A DNA stretch of 56,225 nucleotides, from positions 1-56,225 of the forward strand of contig MU626393.1 of NCBI GenBank assembly GCA_025603075.1, written 5' to 3'. This DNA comes from Neoconidiobolus thromboides FSU 785 (taxonomy: Eukaryota; Entomophthoromycota; Entomophthoromycetes; Entomophthorales; Neoconidiobolaceae). The notes beneath the pieces are model-generated. The model was not told the origin of the DNA. It ran no database searches and was given only the letters and a program-made list of their open reading frames with translations. Position numbers and translations under genes: made by a program. Below are positions 45,336-55,887 of this stretch, in pieces (the first letter of the stretch is position 1; every line of letters starts with the position of its first letter).

Positions 45336-48096
45336 TTATTTATAAGAATATGAACTAACCTGTTGTTTACGATTTTTCTTCTTAAAGTTTTTAGGTATGT
45401 TATTATCTTCAGTTGAATCCAAATCAATTATATCTTTTGGTTCACTCTTAGCGGCCTTCTTCACTGCTTTAGATGCTTTCGTAGTAAACAGAGCATTAAT
45501 TTCTCCACTGTGTTGCGAATAATCAAAGCCAGTATTCTGATTCTCCTCAGTACTGATTTCTGTCTTATTTTGATTCTTACCCTTTCTCCTAACATCAATA
45601 TGGGTGTTTTTTAAAGCATCTTCAATGCTATGGGGCTTAATACCAAAGTTAGATTTACCCGATAATACTTTGATTTGATCTTTTAACTTTGGATTGAATT
45701 TATGTAATTCAGGAGCTTCATTTCCTTTCATTGGTATACTACTTTCATTTTCAATGTCTTCTATTTGGGCCTATTGAAGTTAGTTACTACTTTTAAAATT
45801 GTTATTACAATTCAAACTTACCTCAATTTCTACTGATGGTGGCAATACATTATAGCTTAAGTTGGCTTTGATCTGATCAATTAAAGCTAACCCAACTTCA
45901 GTTATTTGTTCATCATACTCAAGGCTTCTATCTTTAGCCTAAAAAGTTTATATTAAGAACAAAAACAAAACAAGTAAATAATATTTACAAAGAAAGATCC
46001 TCCAAAAAACTTTGAGTCGTCATCCAAATCAAATACTGTCTTCACTTTTGCTTTACATAACTCTTTAATAGTCTTTCCTTTCAAGCTCTTTGCAATCGGA
46101 AGCTCAACTTTAGCTAACAAGTTAGGATCCTCTTCTTCTTTTTCTTTAATTACTTGTCCACGATCAATCTTAGTTGATGGTACAAAGGAGGAGGGAATGG
46201 CTTCAGAAGAATTCGAAGCGGCTGTAATAAGAATGGCAAGATCAGAAGCATACATTCTTATAGCTGGTGGTATAGGATTGGTACAGGCTAAAACTTCTGC
46301 AGAATCCTTAGGGAGTTTAAGTGCTAAAGCATAAAGCATATGACCTGGTAAGATATATCTAGGCGACTCATCTTGTTCCCTTGCCAAATGATCACGCCAA
46401 GCATGAAGTTGTTTAAAAGCTTCGGTTTGGGCAAAATTAATAGGTACAATCCATTTTTCTAATTGTTTTGCCCAACTACCTGGGTTAAGGCCGTGCTCCA
46501 TATCGTAAGGATAAGTCATAAATCTTTGTAAACAAACCTGTTGTGAGTTTGTTAATGTATGGAATAATAAGTTTAATGAAACTGCATTAGACTCTTGAAT
46601 TAATTCATTTTTCATAGTTTCATAAATGTAAATTAAAAAATGAGTGTCGGATTTGGCATAGTCTAACATTGGTTTTGGAAGCGGCCTTACTCGCCAATCC
46701 GCTAATTGGAATGCTTTATTTGCGTCAAAGTTTACATACTTTTTAAGTAAATAAGCTAGCGACTTTTTTTCCAATTGCAAAGCACATGAAGCATGATAAG
46801 TATCAAACATATTGACAACATAAATACCAAAATCCCTTTGTAACCAAATAATATCTTGGTCAGCACCATGGAATACCTGTCAAGATTAATTAAAAATATA
46901 AATTAAACAATAGGTCTATTACTTTGACAATATTAGGATTAGCAAATATTCTATTAAGCTCAAATAGCTCTTTTCTTAATTCTAAAGTGTCAATGATGTA
47001 GTCACAATCGCTTGTTGATAATTGCATTAAACAAACAAAACCATGGTAACTACGATAATCATGATGCTCAAGATCCACTGCAATTGTTTGTTCTTTTTCT
47101 AACTCTTTAATTAATTCTTCAAGCTCACTTTGTTCTTTTATAACTTTATATTTGGTTTCTTGTAATGACTTTGGCATAGTTGGTTCTGAGGGTTTGGTCA
47201 TATGCTCTGGGTAAGAGATGTTGTTGATTTCAAATTCATAAGGGTTAGGAAGGCTAATAGAAATAATTATAAAAGATAAAATAAAATCGAGTTAAATCTT
47301 ACTTTGAAGCTGAAGTATAATCAATATCAACACTTTTTTTCCCTTTACAAAGTTCAAGTTCAGCTAAAAATGATTAATGACTTAAATACAAATATATATA
47401 AAAATACTTTTAGTTAATGGTTTCATGGCATGATACTTGATACCAAGTCTATACACTAAGGATACAAATTGGGCGTATTGGTCGGTAGATAGTTTTTCGT
47501 TGAATTTAGTTTGTGGCCTTGTAACATTTTTGCCAACAAGTAAGGAAAAGGAATCTTGATTTTTATTTTCTATATTGCCTAAATTTGCCTTTAATAGTTG
47601 AAAAAAATAAAATTAGTTATAGTCTTTAAGTTCATAATTGGATTACCTTATCAACATTGGTAATGTATGATACTTCACTGTTATCACCATTCTTTTCACC
47701 CTGTAACTTGGCCTTTTTTGATTTTTTCAGGCTATCAAGTTCTGTATTCTAAATTATTTAATCAACAAATACTAATAATGATAGTAATAAAAATACCACT
47801 CTATCATAGCTATTATCAAGAACTTCTACAATCTTTTCAAAGTTGGAAACATAGAGATCTTCTTCATTTAAACTTTTGATGTTGCTCAACCCTTGGTTGA
47901 CTAATAATCTATTACTAATCTGTAATAATCTGTTAACATTCTGGTATAACCTTAGGCCCAGGCCTTCTGGGTCCAATTGTAGACCAAAAAGTACATTGGG
48001 GTCATTGAAGTTGGCACTGCTTTGTGCTACTGATTTTACTGTACTATATAACGCTTTTGTTCTTTCCAAATACTCTTGATTATTTTCTGGCTCCAT
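45336..48096 (-). CDS. RRP6: Nuclear exosome 3'-5' exoribonuclease Rrp6 (EXOSC10)
   Basis: Minus strand, eight exons: 47797-48096, 47647-47748, 47408-47588, 47303-47363, 46923-47253, 45989-46876, 45822-45938 and 45336-45770, giving 804 residues. An N-terminal PMC2NT-type helical region (about 1-90) would bind the Rrp47 cofactor. The DEDD-Y exonuclease follows: D275 and E277 in AVDLEHHDYRS, D331 in FHGADQD, and Y398/D402 in DYAKSDTHF, so all metal ligands are present. An HRDC domain comes next (LHAWRDHLAREQDESPRYIL, about 465-530). The last ~200 residues are Lys-rich and poorly ordered (KKNRKQQ), as in yeast Rrp6, where this part contacts the exosome core. It trims and degrades nuclear RNAs. 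Introns are 44-58 nt. Nothing is missing. Confidence 0.94.
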
Positions 48097-48518
48097 TTTT
48101 TAAGCAAAAAATTCACAAAGAAGTTTAAAATCTATCAAAATTTAATCTTACAATTTCATATTGCAATTTTCCGAATTTATTTTTTAAACTTGAAAATGGG
48201 TACTGAATTAAATACATAAATTTATTAGGTAATAAAATTTAATAAATAGCAATGATAATTCATAATAATTTAATAGCTTCCACTCTTTGTAACTATCCAA
48301 GAAGTTAATGGCGAAGATGCAGGAAATGAGTTGGATTATCTAATAGGTAGTTTAGGAATTAATATTAATTTTGATCTAAAATCTAGAGTAAACTGAAATC
48401 AGAATAACTGATTTGGGTCATATGGGAATAGGAAATCACATTCGGTGGGCAAATTCCAGAAGATGTAAGCCTTGGAAAAAGGTAGGTTTGTTTAAGGACT
48501 GAAAAGTTTGAAAAAGTA

Positions 48519-48620
48519 ATTGAGGGTGTTTTTTGACTTTATCACTTTTTCCATTCTTCGAGCACTATTTGAACGGAAAATCTGTTAGTAAAATTCTTAA
48601 ACAAAAATATGTCCCCATTT
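48519..48620 (+). repeat. MITE copy
   Basis: Starts ATTGAGGGTG and ends TGTCCCCATTT; core CGAGCACTATTTGAACGG. Lies in the decayed gene. Confidence 0.82.
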
Positions 48621-49543
48621 GTTGATTTAAATATATTAAAAATAGTATCAAGAAAGATAGTATTATGAAAGATAAATATAAAAACAGAACATAAGAGCAA
48701 ACCAAAGCCAAGTCGAAAATCGAATAAGAAAACCTGAGGGAACTAATAAGTCGAAAAGGACAAAAGAAGGGAAAAATAAAAGAAAAAGAGAAAGCATTGG
48801 CTGATTACTTGAAGAATCCACCACATAACTTAAAATTTTAAGGGTTTAATGTATTTTCTAAAAATCTTAGTGTATAATTTTTTTCGGTGAAAGTTTAAGT
48901 AAAATTGAATGGTTTATCAAAAAGAAGTATTCTTTTATATATATAACTAGGTAACTATTATTCACTATTGTTTTATTATCTAAATTATTGCCTAGGCTAT
49001 TTTTCATCATACGAATGATTAACAAGTTTGACGAAGCAAATGACTATATGAATAATGCTAACATATCTATGCTACTTAATTTTAGTTCATAAATATATAA
49101 AGTTAAATTAATGTTTATTTTTTTATTAGCTGGGGACAAATAAACCCAGTGCTATTGATGTAGTGGTTAATAAGTTCTCCAACTCAAGCATTTATATTTT
49201 GAAAGGGGATGAAAATTATGCTTCTTTTAACAGAAAGTCAGATCCTTTTTTATAAATTAATTTGCTAGAACAACTACAATCCTCACGAATAGCTATTGAA
49301 TAGTTTTATAAACATTATTAATGATTTCAATCCGAGTTCAGAGGCAGTGAATTATCTCCAATCTCAACTTATTGAAGGAATAAAAACGGCATTACTCGGA
49401 CCTAGTATAGTAAAAGTAAAAATAAGGTAATTTTGTTACTATCTTTATTAAGCAAGTATTAATTAAACATTAAAGTCTAGGGAAACATTGTTTTAAAGCC
49501 CTCTATCAAGAAAAAACTCGGCCAAGAGAAAAAGTAAACAGCT

Positions 49544-49645
49544 ATATAGGGATGTTTTTTCTGATTTCATCGCTTTTGCTATTTTTAAGCACTGCTTAAG
49601 CAGAAAGATTGTTAGTAAAATTCTTAAAAGAATACACCCCTATAT
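49544..49645 (+). repeat. MITE copy
   Basis: Starts ATATAGGGATG and ends CACCCCTATAT. Lies in the decayed gene. Confidence 0.84.
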
Positions 49646-50085
49646 GGAGTCCAATTCATAACCAAAGTTTACTAAAAAGTAAGTTATCGGTATTAAAAGC
49701 AATCAATCATGTTTTAGTTAATTTTTTAATAGGATATTATTTAAATATTCTAATTATTTCAAAATTCTATTGAGCATATAGTGATTCGGGTGGTATTTGC
49801 TCAGCCTCTGAAAAGGAAATTATTATTTAGTTACAATCAAGTGTAAATTATCTTCAAGTGAAAGCGTCAGAGTTAAAGTAGCTGAAAATAATCGCCCTTT
49901 AGTTACATATATATTATCAAGGATCCTCATTTACTTGATCAGGTATTTGTTTTCCTGAGTAGTATTTTCAATCCTTAATTGATTATATGCATAATTTAAT
50001 ATATTAGAGAATTTGACTGCCAAGAAACTTTTTACACTACTTATGATATAATTAAAGTCATTGAGCAAAATGTAATGACAAATAG

Positions 50086-50184
50086 TTATGGGGACGATGT
50101 ATTTTAAGAATTACTAACAAATTTTTGGCTCAAATAGCACTTAAAAGATTGAAAAATAATGAAGCTATAAAACACCCTCATATA
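50086..50184 (-). repeat. MITE copy, inverted
   Basis: Starts TTATGGGGACG and ends CACCCTCATAT; core CTCAAATAGCACTTAAAAGA. Confidence 0.8.
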
Positions 50185-51026
50185 TTTGATTATATTATAT
50201 CATGTTAGATGATGTTATATTAATAGTTATGTGATACCATAGTCATAGTCATGTCGGTATTTTTTAAATTACCTGCCATCAAATTAAAGTTATTTGAATT
50301 AATAATCTATTTAGTTGTGTTTTATTTTATCACTTTAAAATTTCTAATGCTTTCATATTTTGGTTGATTTAAAATTCAACTTACTTTTCAGCTTGACTCT
50401 TGTTTGTAAAATTGATTTACTTTAATATTAATTTAAGATAAAGCAGCAGAACCTGTAACATTGTGATTCAGCATATAAAATATAAGCTAAAGTTGACACA
50501 TTATTCTGCTTTACTTTTTAACGTAAATCAAACCTGCAAGTGGTGCGATTCTTTTAAGATTTCTATAGTAGTAATTTTTATAATCAAATTATTCATGTAG
50601 CCAATTTTCTTAACACCTAACCCTTATATTTCAGCCTAATTTTGATATAATTCATCTTAAATGAATGACTAATTGGGTCGCAAAAGAGTTGTAATAGCTG
50701 TAAATTAAATCGGTAATTCAAAATTAGCCAGAAGTTAAAAGAGAGCTTTAGTGACTTAACTATCATCTAAATTAAATTACATTTATTATTTTATGACAAA
50801 CGAATTTCGATCCAAGCTAAAATGGGGTAGAATAATCTAAAATCGAAGAAATTAAGCAATATTTTTATGATCTAATTTACAGTTTCAATATCAGATTAAA
50901 CAAAAATGAGCAATTTAGTTGAAGATTAAACATTGTTAGAACCAGAATAATTTTCAAAAAAAAGTATAAAAGGAGATTAAAATCCATCAAATTAATTTAA
51001 AATTTAAAATTTAAACTTTAATAACA
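50185..51026. other. TspO upstream region
   Basis: No gene seen. A TATA box lies at 50965. Confidence 0.55.
50965..50973 (+). promoter_or_regulatory. TATA box of TspO gene
   Basis: TATAAAAGG, 62 bp before the TspO ATG. Confidence 0.6.
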
Positions 51027-51530
51027 ATGATTCAAAATAGTCTTTTATTTAATACCGCTGTACCTTTAGTTGTTGGCTTTGCAAGTGCTTGGGATACCAG
51101 AGAAGCAGTACGTTCTGCTTGGTATCAAAAAGTTAAAAAGCCAAGCTTTAATCCACCACGTTATGTGTTTGCTCCTATTTGGACCTATTTGTATATATCC
51201 ACAGGTTATGCCTTATACCTTGTATGTAATGCGACCAACTTATCACCTGAATTAACAACTATAAGTAGTTGGGGTATTTATGCTTTTTGGACTCAATTTT
51301 TAGCCAACTTGCTATGGAGTAAGTTGTACTTTGTTCAAAGAGAGATCAATTTAGCTTTAGCTGATATTACCTTACTTTGGGGTCTTTCTATAGCTACTTG
51401 TATCTCCTTTTTTATGGTTAATCCCCTTGCTGGTGGCTTAATGCTTCCATATATTGTTTGGGCTACTTATGCGCTCGCTTTAACTTATGCAGTTAAACAA
51501 CTTAACCCTGATTTTAAAAATCCAAAATAA
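51027..51530 (+). CDS. TSPO: TspO/MBR (translocator protein) family membrane protein
   Basis: Single exon, 167 residues, the normal TspO length. Five hydrophobic segments are visible, as the family requires. Conserved features: WYQKVKKPSFNPPRYVFAPIW, which is the W-x-K-P-x-F-x-P-P-x-W-x-F-x-P-x-W type signature (here Tyr replaces the Trp after PPR); YLYISTGYALYLV; WTQFLANLLWSKLYFVQREI (the N-x-x-W-x-x-x-F motif); and LLPYIVWATYA-like LMLPYIVWATYALAL near the end. TspO proteins bind porphyrins and sterols, in mitochondrial outer membranes or other membranes, and are often stress-induced; the TATA box fits inducible control. It is intronless, unlike nearly all neighbours, so a recent or horizontal origin is possible but unproven. 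Confidence 0.94.
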   Translation: MIQNSLLFNTAVPLVVGFASAWDTREAVRSAWYQKVKKPSFNPPRYVFAPIWTYLYISTGYALYLVCNATNLSPELTTISSWGIYAFWTQFLANLLWSKLYFVQREINLALADITLLWGLSIATCISFFMVNPLAGGLMLPYIVWATYALALTYAVKQLNPDFKNPK

Positions 51531-51855
51531 GTATCTTATTTAAACTAATTCAATAATAAAGTTAATATATCTATTTAAATTTATTGGTCGTTGTGTAAGT
51601 TTACTAACAATATAATTTTGTTATCAGTATTAGAATAACTAAAAATGGTATAACTTTTAGTTAGCTGTAATGCTAATTTTTTAAGCAATGTGCATTAACA
51701 ACAGTTTAAACTTTTAGTATTATAGATAGATCTCATGTAAGCTAGTAGCTTTTAATACTTTTTCTTATTGAATTTAATATAATAAACATTGTGAAATAAG
51801 TCAATTTGAAAGCAAAACTAGACTTTATGAAAGCTAATATTAAACTTAAATAAGC

Positions 51856-51962
51856 ATGTGGGGATGTGTTTTTTTGTTTAAGAATTTTACTAGTAAATCT
51901 TTCTACCTAAATAGCACTTAAAAAATGGAAAAAGTAATGAAATAAAAAACACGCTCCTATAT
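51856..51962 (-). repeat. MITE copy, inverted
   Basis: Starts ATGTGGGGATG and ends CACGCTCCTATAT. Confidence 0.82.
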
Positions 51963-52745
51963 AGCATGGTTTAATAGATAATTTTTTCTCTTTTTTTGAA
52001 TATAAACTTTAAAAACCTTTTTTCAAAATTGGCCCTCCCGGAAGAGCTTTAAAGCTATTTCATTACTATGTCGTTTAACACTCAAAAAAGTACCAAATTA
52101 TACATGTACAATAAATCTGAAAAACATTTTTGCCAGTATTTTTTAAATGTTTTTTTATGTAATAAAGTTTAGTATGATTAATAAATATACTTTTGCATCT
52201 TTATTGTAAAAAATCACTGCTTTTTTGCCCTTAGAAATGTTTTAGATAGTTTTTTACATATTACACTTTATATATTAAAAAGAACTAATAAACTTCTGTC
52301 AAGTAATTAGAAAGTTATTGAATTATTATAAATAAAAAAAGTAAACAGTTAGAATTTTTAATCGAAATTGTTCTATACTTTGTTTATTTTTGCTCCAATA
52401 TATTTTCTGAAAATTTGAGCAATTTGTTCAAACTTTTTAAGATAAATGTGATAGATCAAAAATATTATAACTTTTGATGTATCAGTAAGTTAAAAAAGCC
52501 CACTTAGAAAATAGATAAAAAACCGGAATCAAAAAATTTTACTTTTATTTATGTATCATAGAATTTTATAGAAATATTAACTAGATTTGAAAAATGGCAT
52601 GGTAGTAAACTCTAAAATTGAGTCAAAGCTATAATCTTTCTAGCATTTTTGATTAAGTTACAATTTTTGCTGAACTCAAACCAGAAAAAAGGAACTTTGT
52701 TCAAGCTAATCCCATATATTAAACCCATAAGAAATTTCTTTAATA

Positions 52746-52850
52746 GATGTGGATGTATCCTTTTGTTTAAGAATTTTATTAATAATTTTTCCACTCAAAT
52801 AGCACTTAAAATATGGAAAAAGCAATGAAGCCAAAAAAACACTCCCGTAC
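52746..52850 (-). repeat. MITE copy, inverted
   Basis: Starts GATGTGGATGT and ends CACTCCCGTAC; core CTCAAATAGCACTTAAAATA. Confidence 0.8.
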
Positions 52851-53554
52851 CTTATTTATCAATCAAACATTTCTGAATTATAAGTGTTTATCTAAATAAA
52901 ATTATTGAATTTATTATTTACAGTAGTGCTCGGTCATATAAATTATTTTTATTAAATGGTATAAATGTTTAAGCTGTAGCGTATAATTTCTTTTAAAACC
53001 ATATAAACCATACTTTTTGAATATATGATTTAACTAACATTTTGGCGATTTTGTTATATTAAATAGATTTGATGTTTATTGTATTAAATTATTAAGCATT
53101 TGATTGAATGCTATATTGATTAAATTACCATATTTTAATACAAAACTAATGTTTTTAATATCTATTTTATATTTCAATTAAGGCTCATTATACTTTATTG
53201 CGCCAAGTTCTTATCATATAGAAATTAAAATATATTTAAAGTTTGTTATATCAAGTGATTAATGTAGATATATTAAGAGGATTGCATTAAAAAAGTACTA
53301 TTAATCAAATAGATTCTTATTATTAGTAACAACAAATAAAATTTTTAAAGTAACAACCCGGCTTGTATTATTTTTAATGAGCATTTTTAAAGACATTCAT
53401 TAACTTTAAAAGCGGAACAATAGTAAAAACATTGCTATGAGTGTCTAATTTCTGGTATTACTAGCTTTATTATAAATGATTTAAACACACTAAAGTATTA
53501 GTTTATACCAGAAATACATATATGAATGCTTAAATGGAATAAACACTAAATAGC

Positions 53555-54440
53555 AAATTTGATACTATTGATGGTAAAAGAAATATAGATTCTTATGAAA
53601 TTAAACTTGACTCAAAGTGTTCAACCCAATATAACCCTTTATGTTATGGCAGGTCTACTTTTTATGCTAATAACCTAGACTACCAGCTTTTTGATCTAAA
53701 ACAATTGGTAATTGGAATTGTACCAGTAAAAATGGAATTTATTGTAACAATAATTAAGAAGACGTATCAGTCTATTCCTCTAACCTATGAAACCTAAATG
53801 CCTTGGTGATTTTGATATAAATATTGATAAATACAGGAAATTATATTCTTCCAAAGGTTTTTTAGCTCCTAAATGCTGGACTAAATCGGGATTATTCAGG
53901 CCGTATTGAACTTTATTTAATGAATGTAAGGCAATGAAATTGATATCAAAACTTGTTGAGGGTGTTGTTTTTAAATAAGTACATATTTTTTATCCTCTTA
54001 TTTTAATTGGAGAAGGTTTTGCTATTATTGGATCGTATAATGATTTTTATCAATTTTTATGAACACAAAGTATGTAGAATAAAATCAATATCTTTATGCT
54101 AAAGCTATTATTTTGATGATTTCTATTGTTTAATATTATTTCTGGCGCTATCGGTTGCACAAGCCGGAATTCTCATTGAAGCTATAGTATTTTTGAATTC
54201 ACACCTTAAACTTTATCCTCAAAAATACCGCCTCAGTCTTATTATTGCTAATTCAACCATAGTCAAGTTTTAAACAATTAAACAAATTTTATTAACTATT
54301 ATAAGAATTTAAAATCATATACCAGTTTAGTTTATTGGACTTTAATATTGGCTGGGGGTTTAAAAGTCTGCCTTAATGGTAGCTGGGTAAATTCTTTATT
54401 TTGATTACACCTATTGTAGCTCTTTTGAAACTTAATAACT
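53555..54440 (+). pseudogene. Decayed membrane protein with Cys-rich ectodomain
   Basis: The first piece is open for about 70 codons and reads SKCSTQYNPLCYGRSTFYAN and onward. In other frames come GNWNCTSKNGIYCNNN, CLGDFDINIDKYRKLYSSKG and FLAPKCWTKSGLFRPY, giving a cysteine-bearing extracellular type of sequence. Hydrophobic pieces follow: PLILIGEGFAIIGSYNDFY, CLILFLALSVAQAGILIEAI, and LIIANSTIV. This order (Cys-rich domain, then several membrane spans) suggests a receptor or transporter. Multiple stops and frameshifts are present. I cannot assign the family. Confidence 0.45.
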
Positions 54441-55005
54441 TAAGAAAAAAAATCTAGTTAAAATATAAGTATAATGCTTTGAAATTGATTCTAAAAATAA
54501 GTTGATTGTAAAAATTACCTCCAAAAAGGTCGAGAAAGTGTTGTAACAGCTATAAACCACACAAGAATGCTTCAAGTAATAAAAGCATATAAAATTAACT
54601 CAATTACTAACAAGGCTTTATTATAATCTAGTCAAAGGTTATGCAGTAGCTTATTTTATCAAACAAATTTAATGTAGCTATAAATGATAAAAACTTTGCC
54701 TCTATTTTATTGCTATTACTCTACGGTAATCAATATTTTTGATGATTTTAAATTATATAATCAAAAGGTTTACTATATATTTAAAAATAACGATTTTTAT
54801 CTTAGCTCGATAGTACGAAAACCTAATAATGTCAACTTTTCTAAATTGGCATTAATATTGAATAGTAATATTAAATAGTATTATTAAATAGGCCTTTTAT
54901 CTAGTATTTATTATTTGTGATTAAAAATCAAGATCTTGCAAAAATAAGGCTATTTTAAAAAACTAAGTTTAATAAATTCAGATTTAATCAAATTTATTTA
55001 AATAT
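54441..55005. other. Region with nothing recognised
   Basis: A 64-codon plus-strand frame (54684-54878) may be the tail of the decayed membrane gene but shows no domain. Confidence 0.4.
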
Positions 55006-55164
55006 TTAATAATAAGGAATTGTAGGACAGGTGCCTTGTACTGTTTTAGTCACATAGGTAACTGTAGTGCTGGTAACTACTTTGGTAACGTCTTTACATG
55101 GTCTTCCATAACCTTGGGCAAGAGAGGAGGCAGCAAGTAATACAATGGCGGATAAGAATTTCAT
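55006..55164 (-). CDS. Small secreted Thr/Val/Cys protein
   Basis: Single exon, 52 residues, minus strand. A clear signal peptide (MKFLSAIVLLAASSLAQG, cleavage near residue 17) is followed by a mature part of about 35 residues: RPCKDVTKVVTSTTVTYVTK, then TVQGTCPTIPYY. Two cysteines bracket a Thr/Val beta-prone segment. The pattern P-C, x-T-x-V-V-T-S-T, C-P-T is shared with the divergently transcribed gene at 55888, so the two are likely paralogues. A TATATAAA element lies about 80 bp upstream. Small Thr-rich secreted fungal proteins are often cell-wall or surface components; the role here is unknown. Short length limits certainty, but signal peptide, promoter and paralogy all support it. Confidence 0.72.
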   Translation of the reverse strand: MKFLSAIVLLAASSLAQGYGRPCKDVTKVVTSTTVTYVTKTVQGTCPTIPYY

Positions 55165-55887
55165 TTTCTCTTTATATATGATCAAATTGAGTTATGTTTA
55201 TAACAATTGTTTTTTAACTAAATTTCAGATATTGGGAGGGTTTATATACATATTTTAGATAACCATGTTGAGGGTGCAATGTATAAGATAATACAAAACC
55301 AAGCCTTCGCTTTTTAAAAAGCTATTTTTATACTTTCTACTTTAAATAACAGCGTTAAAATACTTTCATGTTAGTATTAAATTAACTTAAAAGGTTTCAA
55401 AACCTTATTTTTTATGATCTGAAAAGCAAATGATATTTAATTTAAACTAGAAATTTCATTGGCATAATTTAAAATTGGTGATTGAAAAGCTAAATTTTAG
55501 CCTTTTTAATTTTTTAGTTAAAGTTAATGCAACTTATTTGCAATGCTTTATTTTCAATTTAAAATTAGAACAAAAGTGAACTTTGAACTTAAAATTAGAG
55601 AAATTAGAAACATTAAGAACAATTTGAGATAAAGTTAAGCAAGCTTATCAATATAATACATTTTATTGCTAATCTTAAACTTCTTTTAATATACTTTTTT
55701 ACCCTAATAATAAGCCTGATTATGAACATAATAAATGTTATTATTAAATGTAAACTTGAGTTTATCAAATGTATTTTAATAAAAAGATAGACCCTTTTTA
55801 GAAGCCCATGTTTGTGTTTAAAATTACTAGTACCATAAACTATAAAAAGGGACTTTATGATGGTAACAATCATTATCAAAAACAACA
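55165..55887. promoter_or_regulatory. Divergent promoter of the secreted-protein pair
   Basis: 723 bp between head-to-head genes, with a TATA-type element facing each: TATATAAA on the minus strand (55241-55248) and TATAAAAAGG on the plus strand (55841-55850, 38 bp before the ATG). A hydrophobic 91-codon minus-strand frame here overlaps the promoter and is not counted. Confidence 0.55.

Larger units (their letters stand above)
48289..50085 (+). pseudogene. Decayed multi-exon gene, family unknown, interrupted by MITEs
   Basis: Plus-strand coding pieces in order: VTIQEVNGEDAGNELDYLIG (48289), SAIDVVVNKFSNSSIYILKG (about 49150), NSFINIINDFNPSSEAVNYL continuing to VKVKIR (49300-49426), then YSDSGGICSASEKEII (about 49780) and REFDCQETFYTTYDIIKVIE (about 50004). 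The third piece is open for about 43 codons and ends in a normal donor (AGGTAATTTT), which suggests a once spliced gene. Stops and frameshifts break the rest, and two MITEs (48519, 49544) lie inside it. I do not recognise the family. Confidence 0.55.
51531..53429. other. Gene-free region with two MITEs
   Basis: Contains inverted MITEs at 51856 and 52746; no gene seen. Confidence 0.6.
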
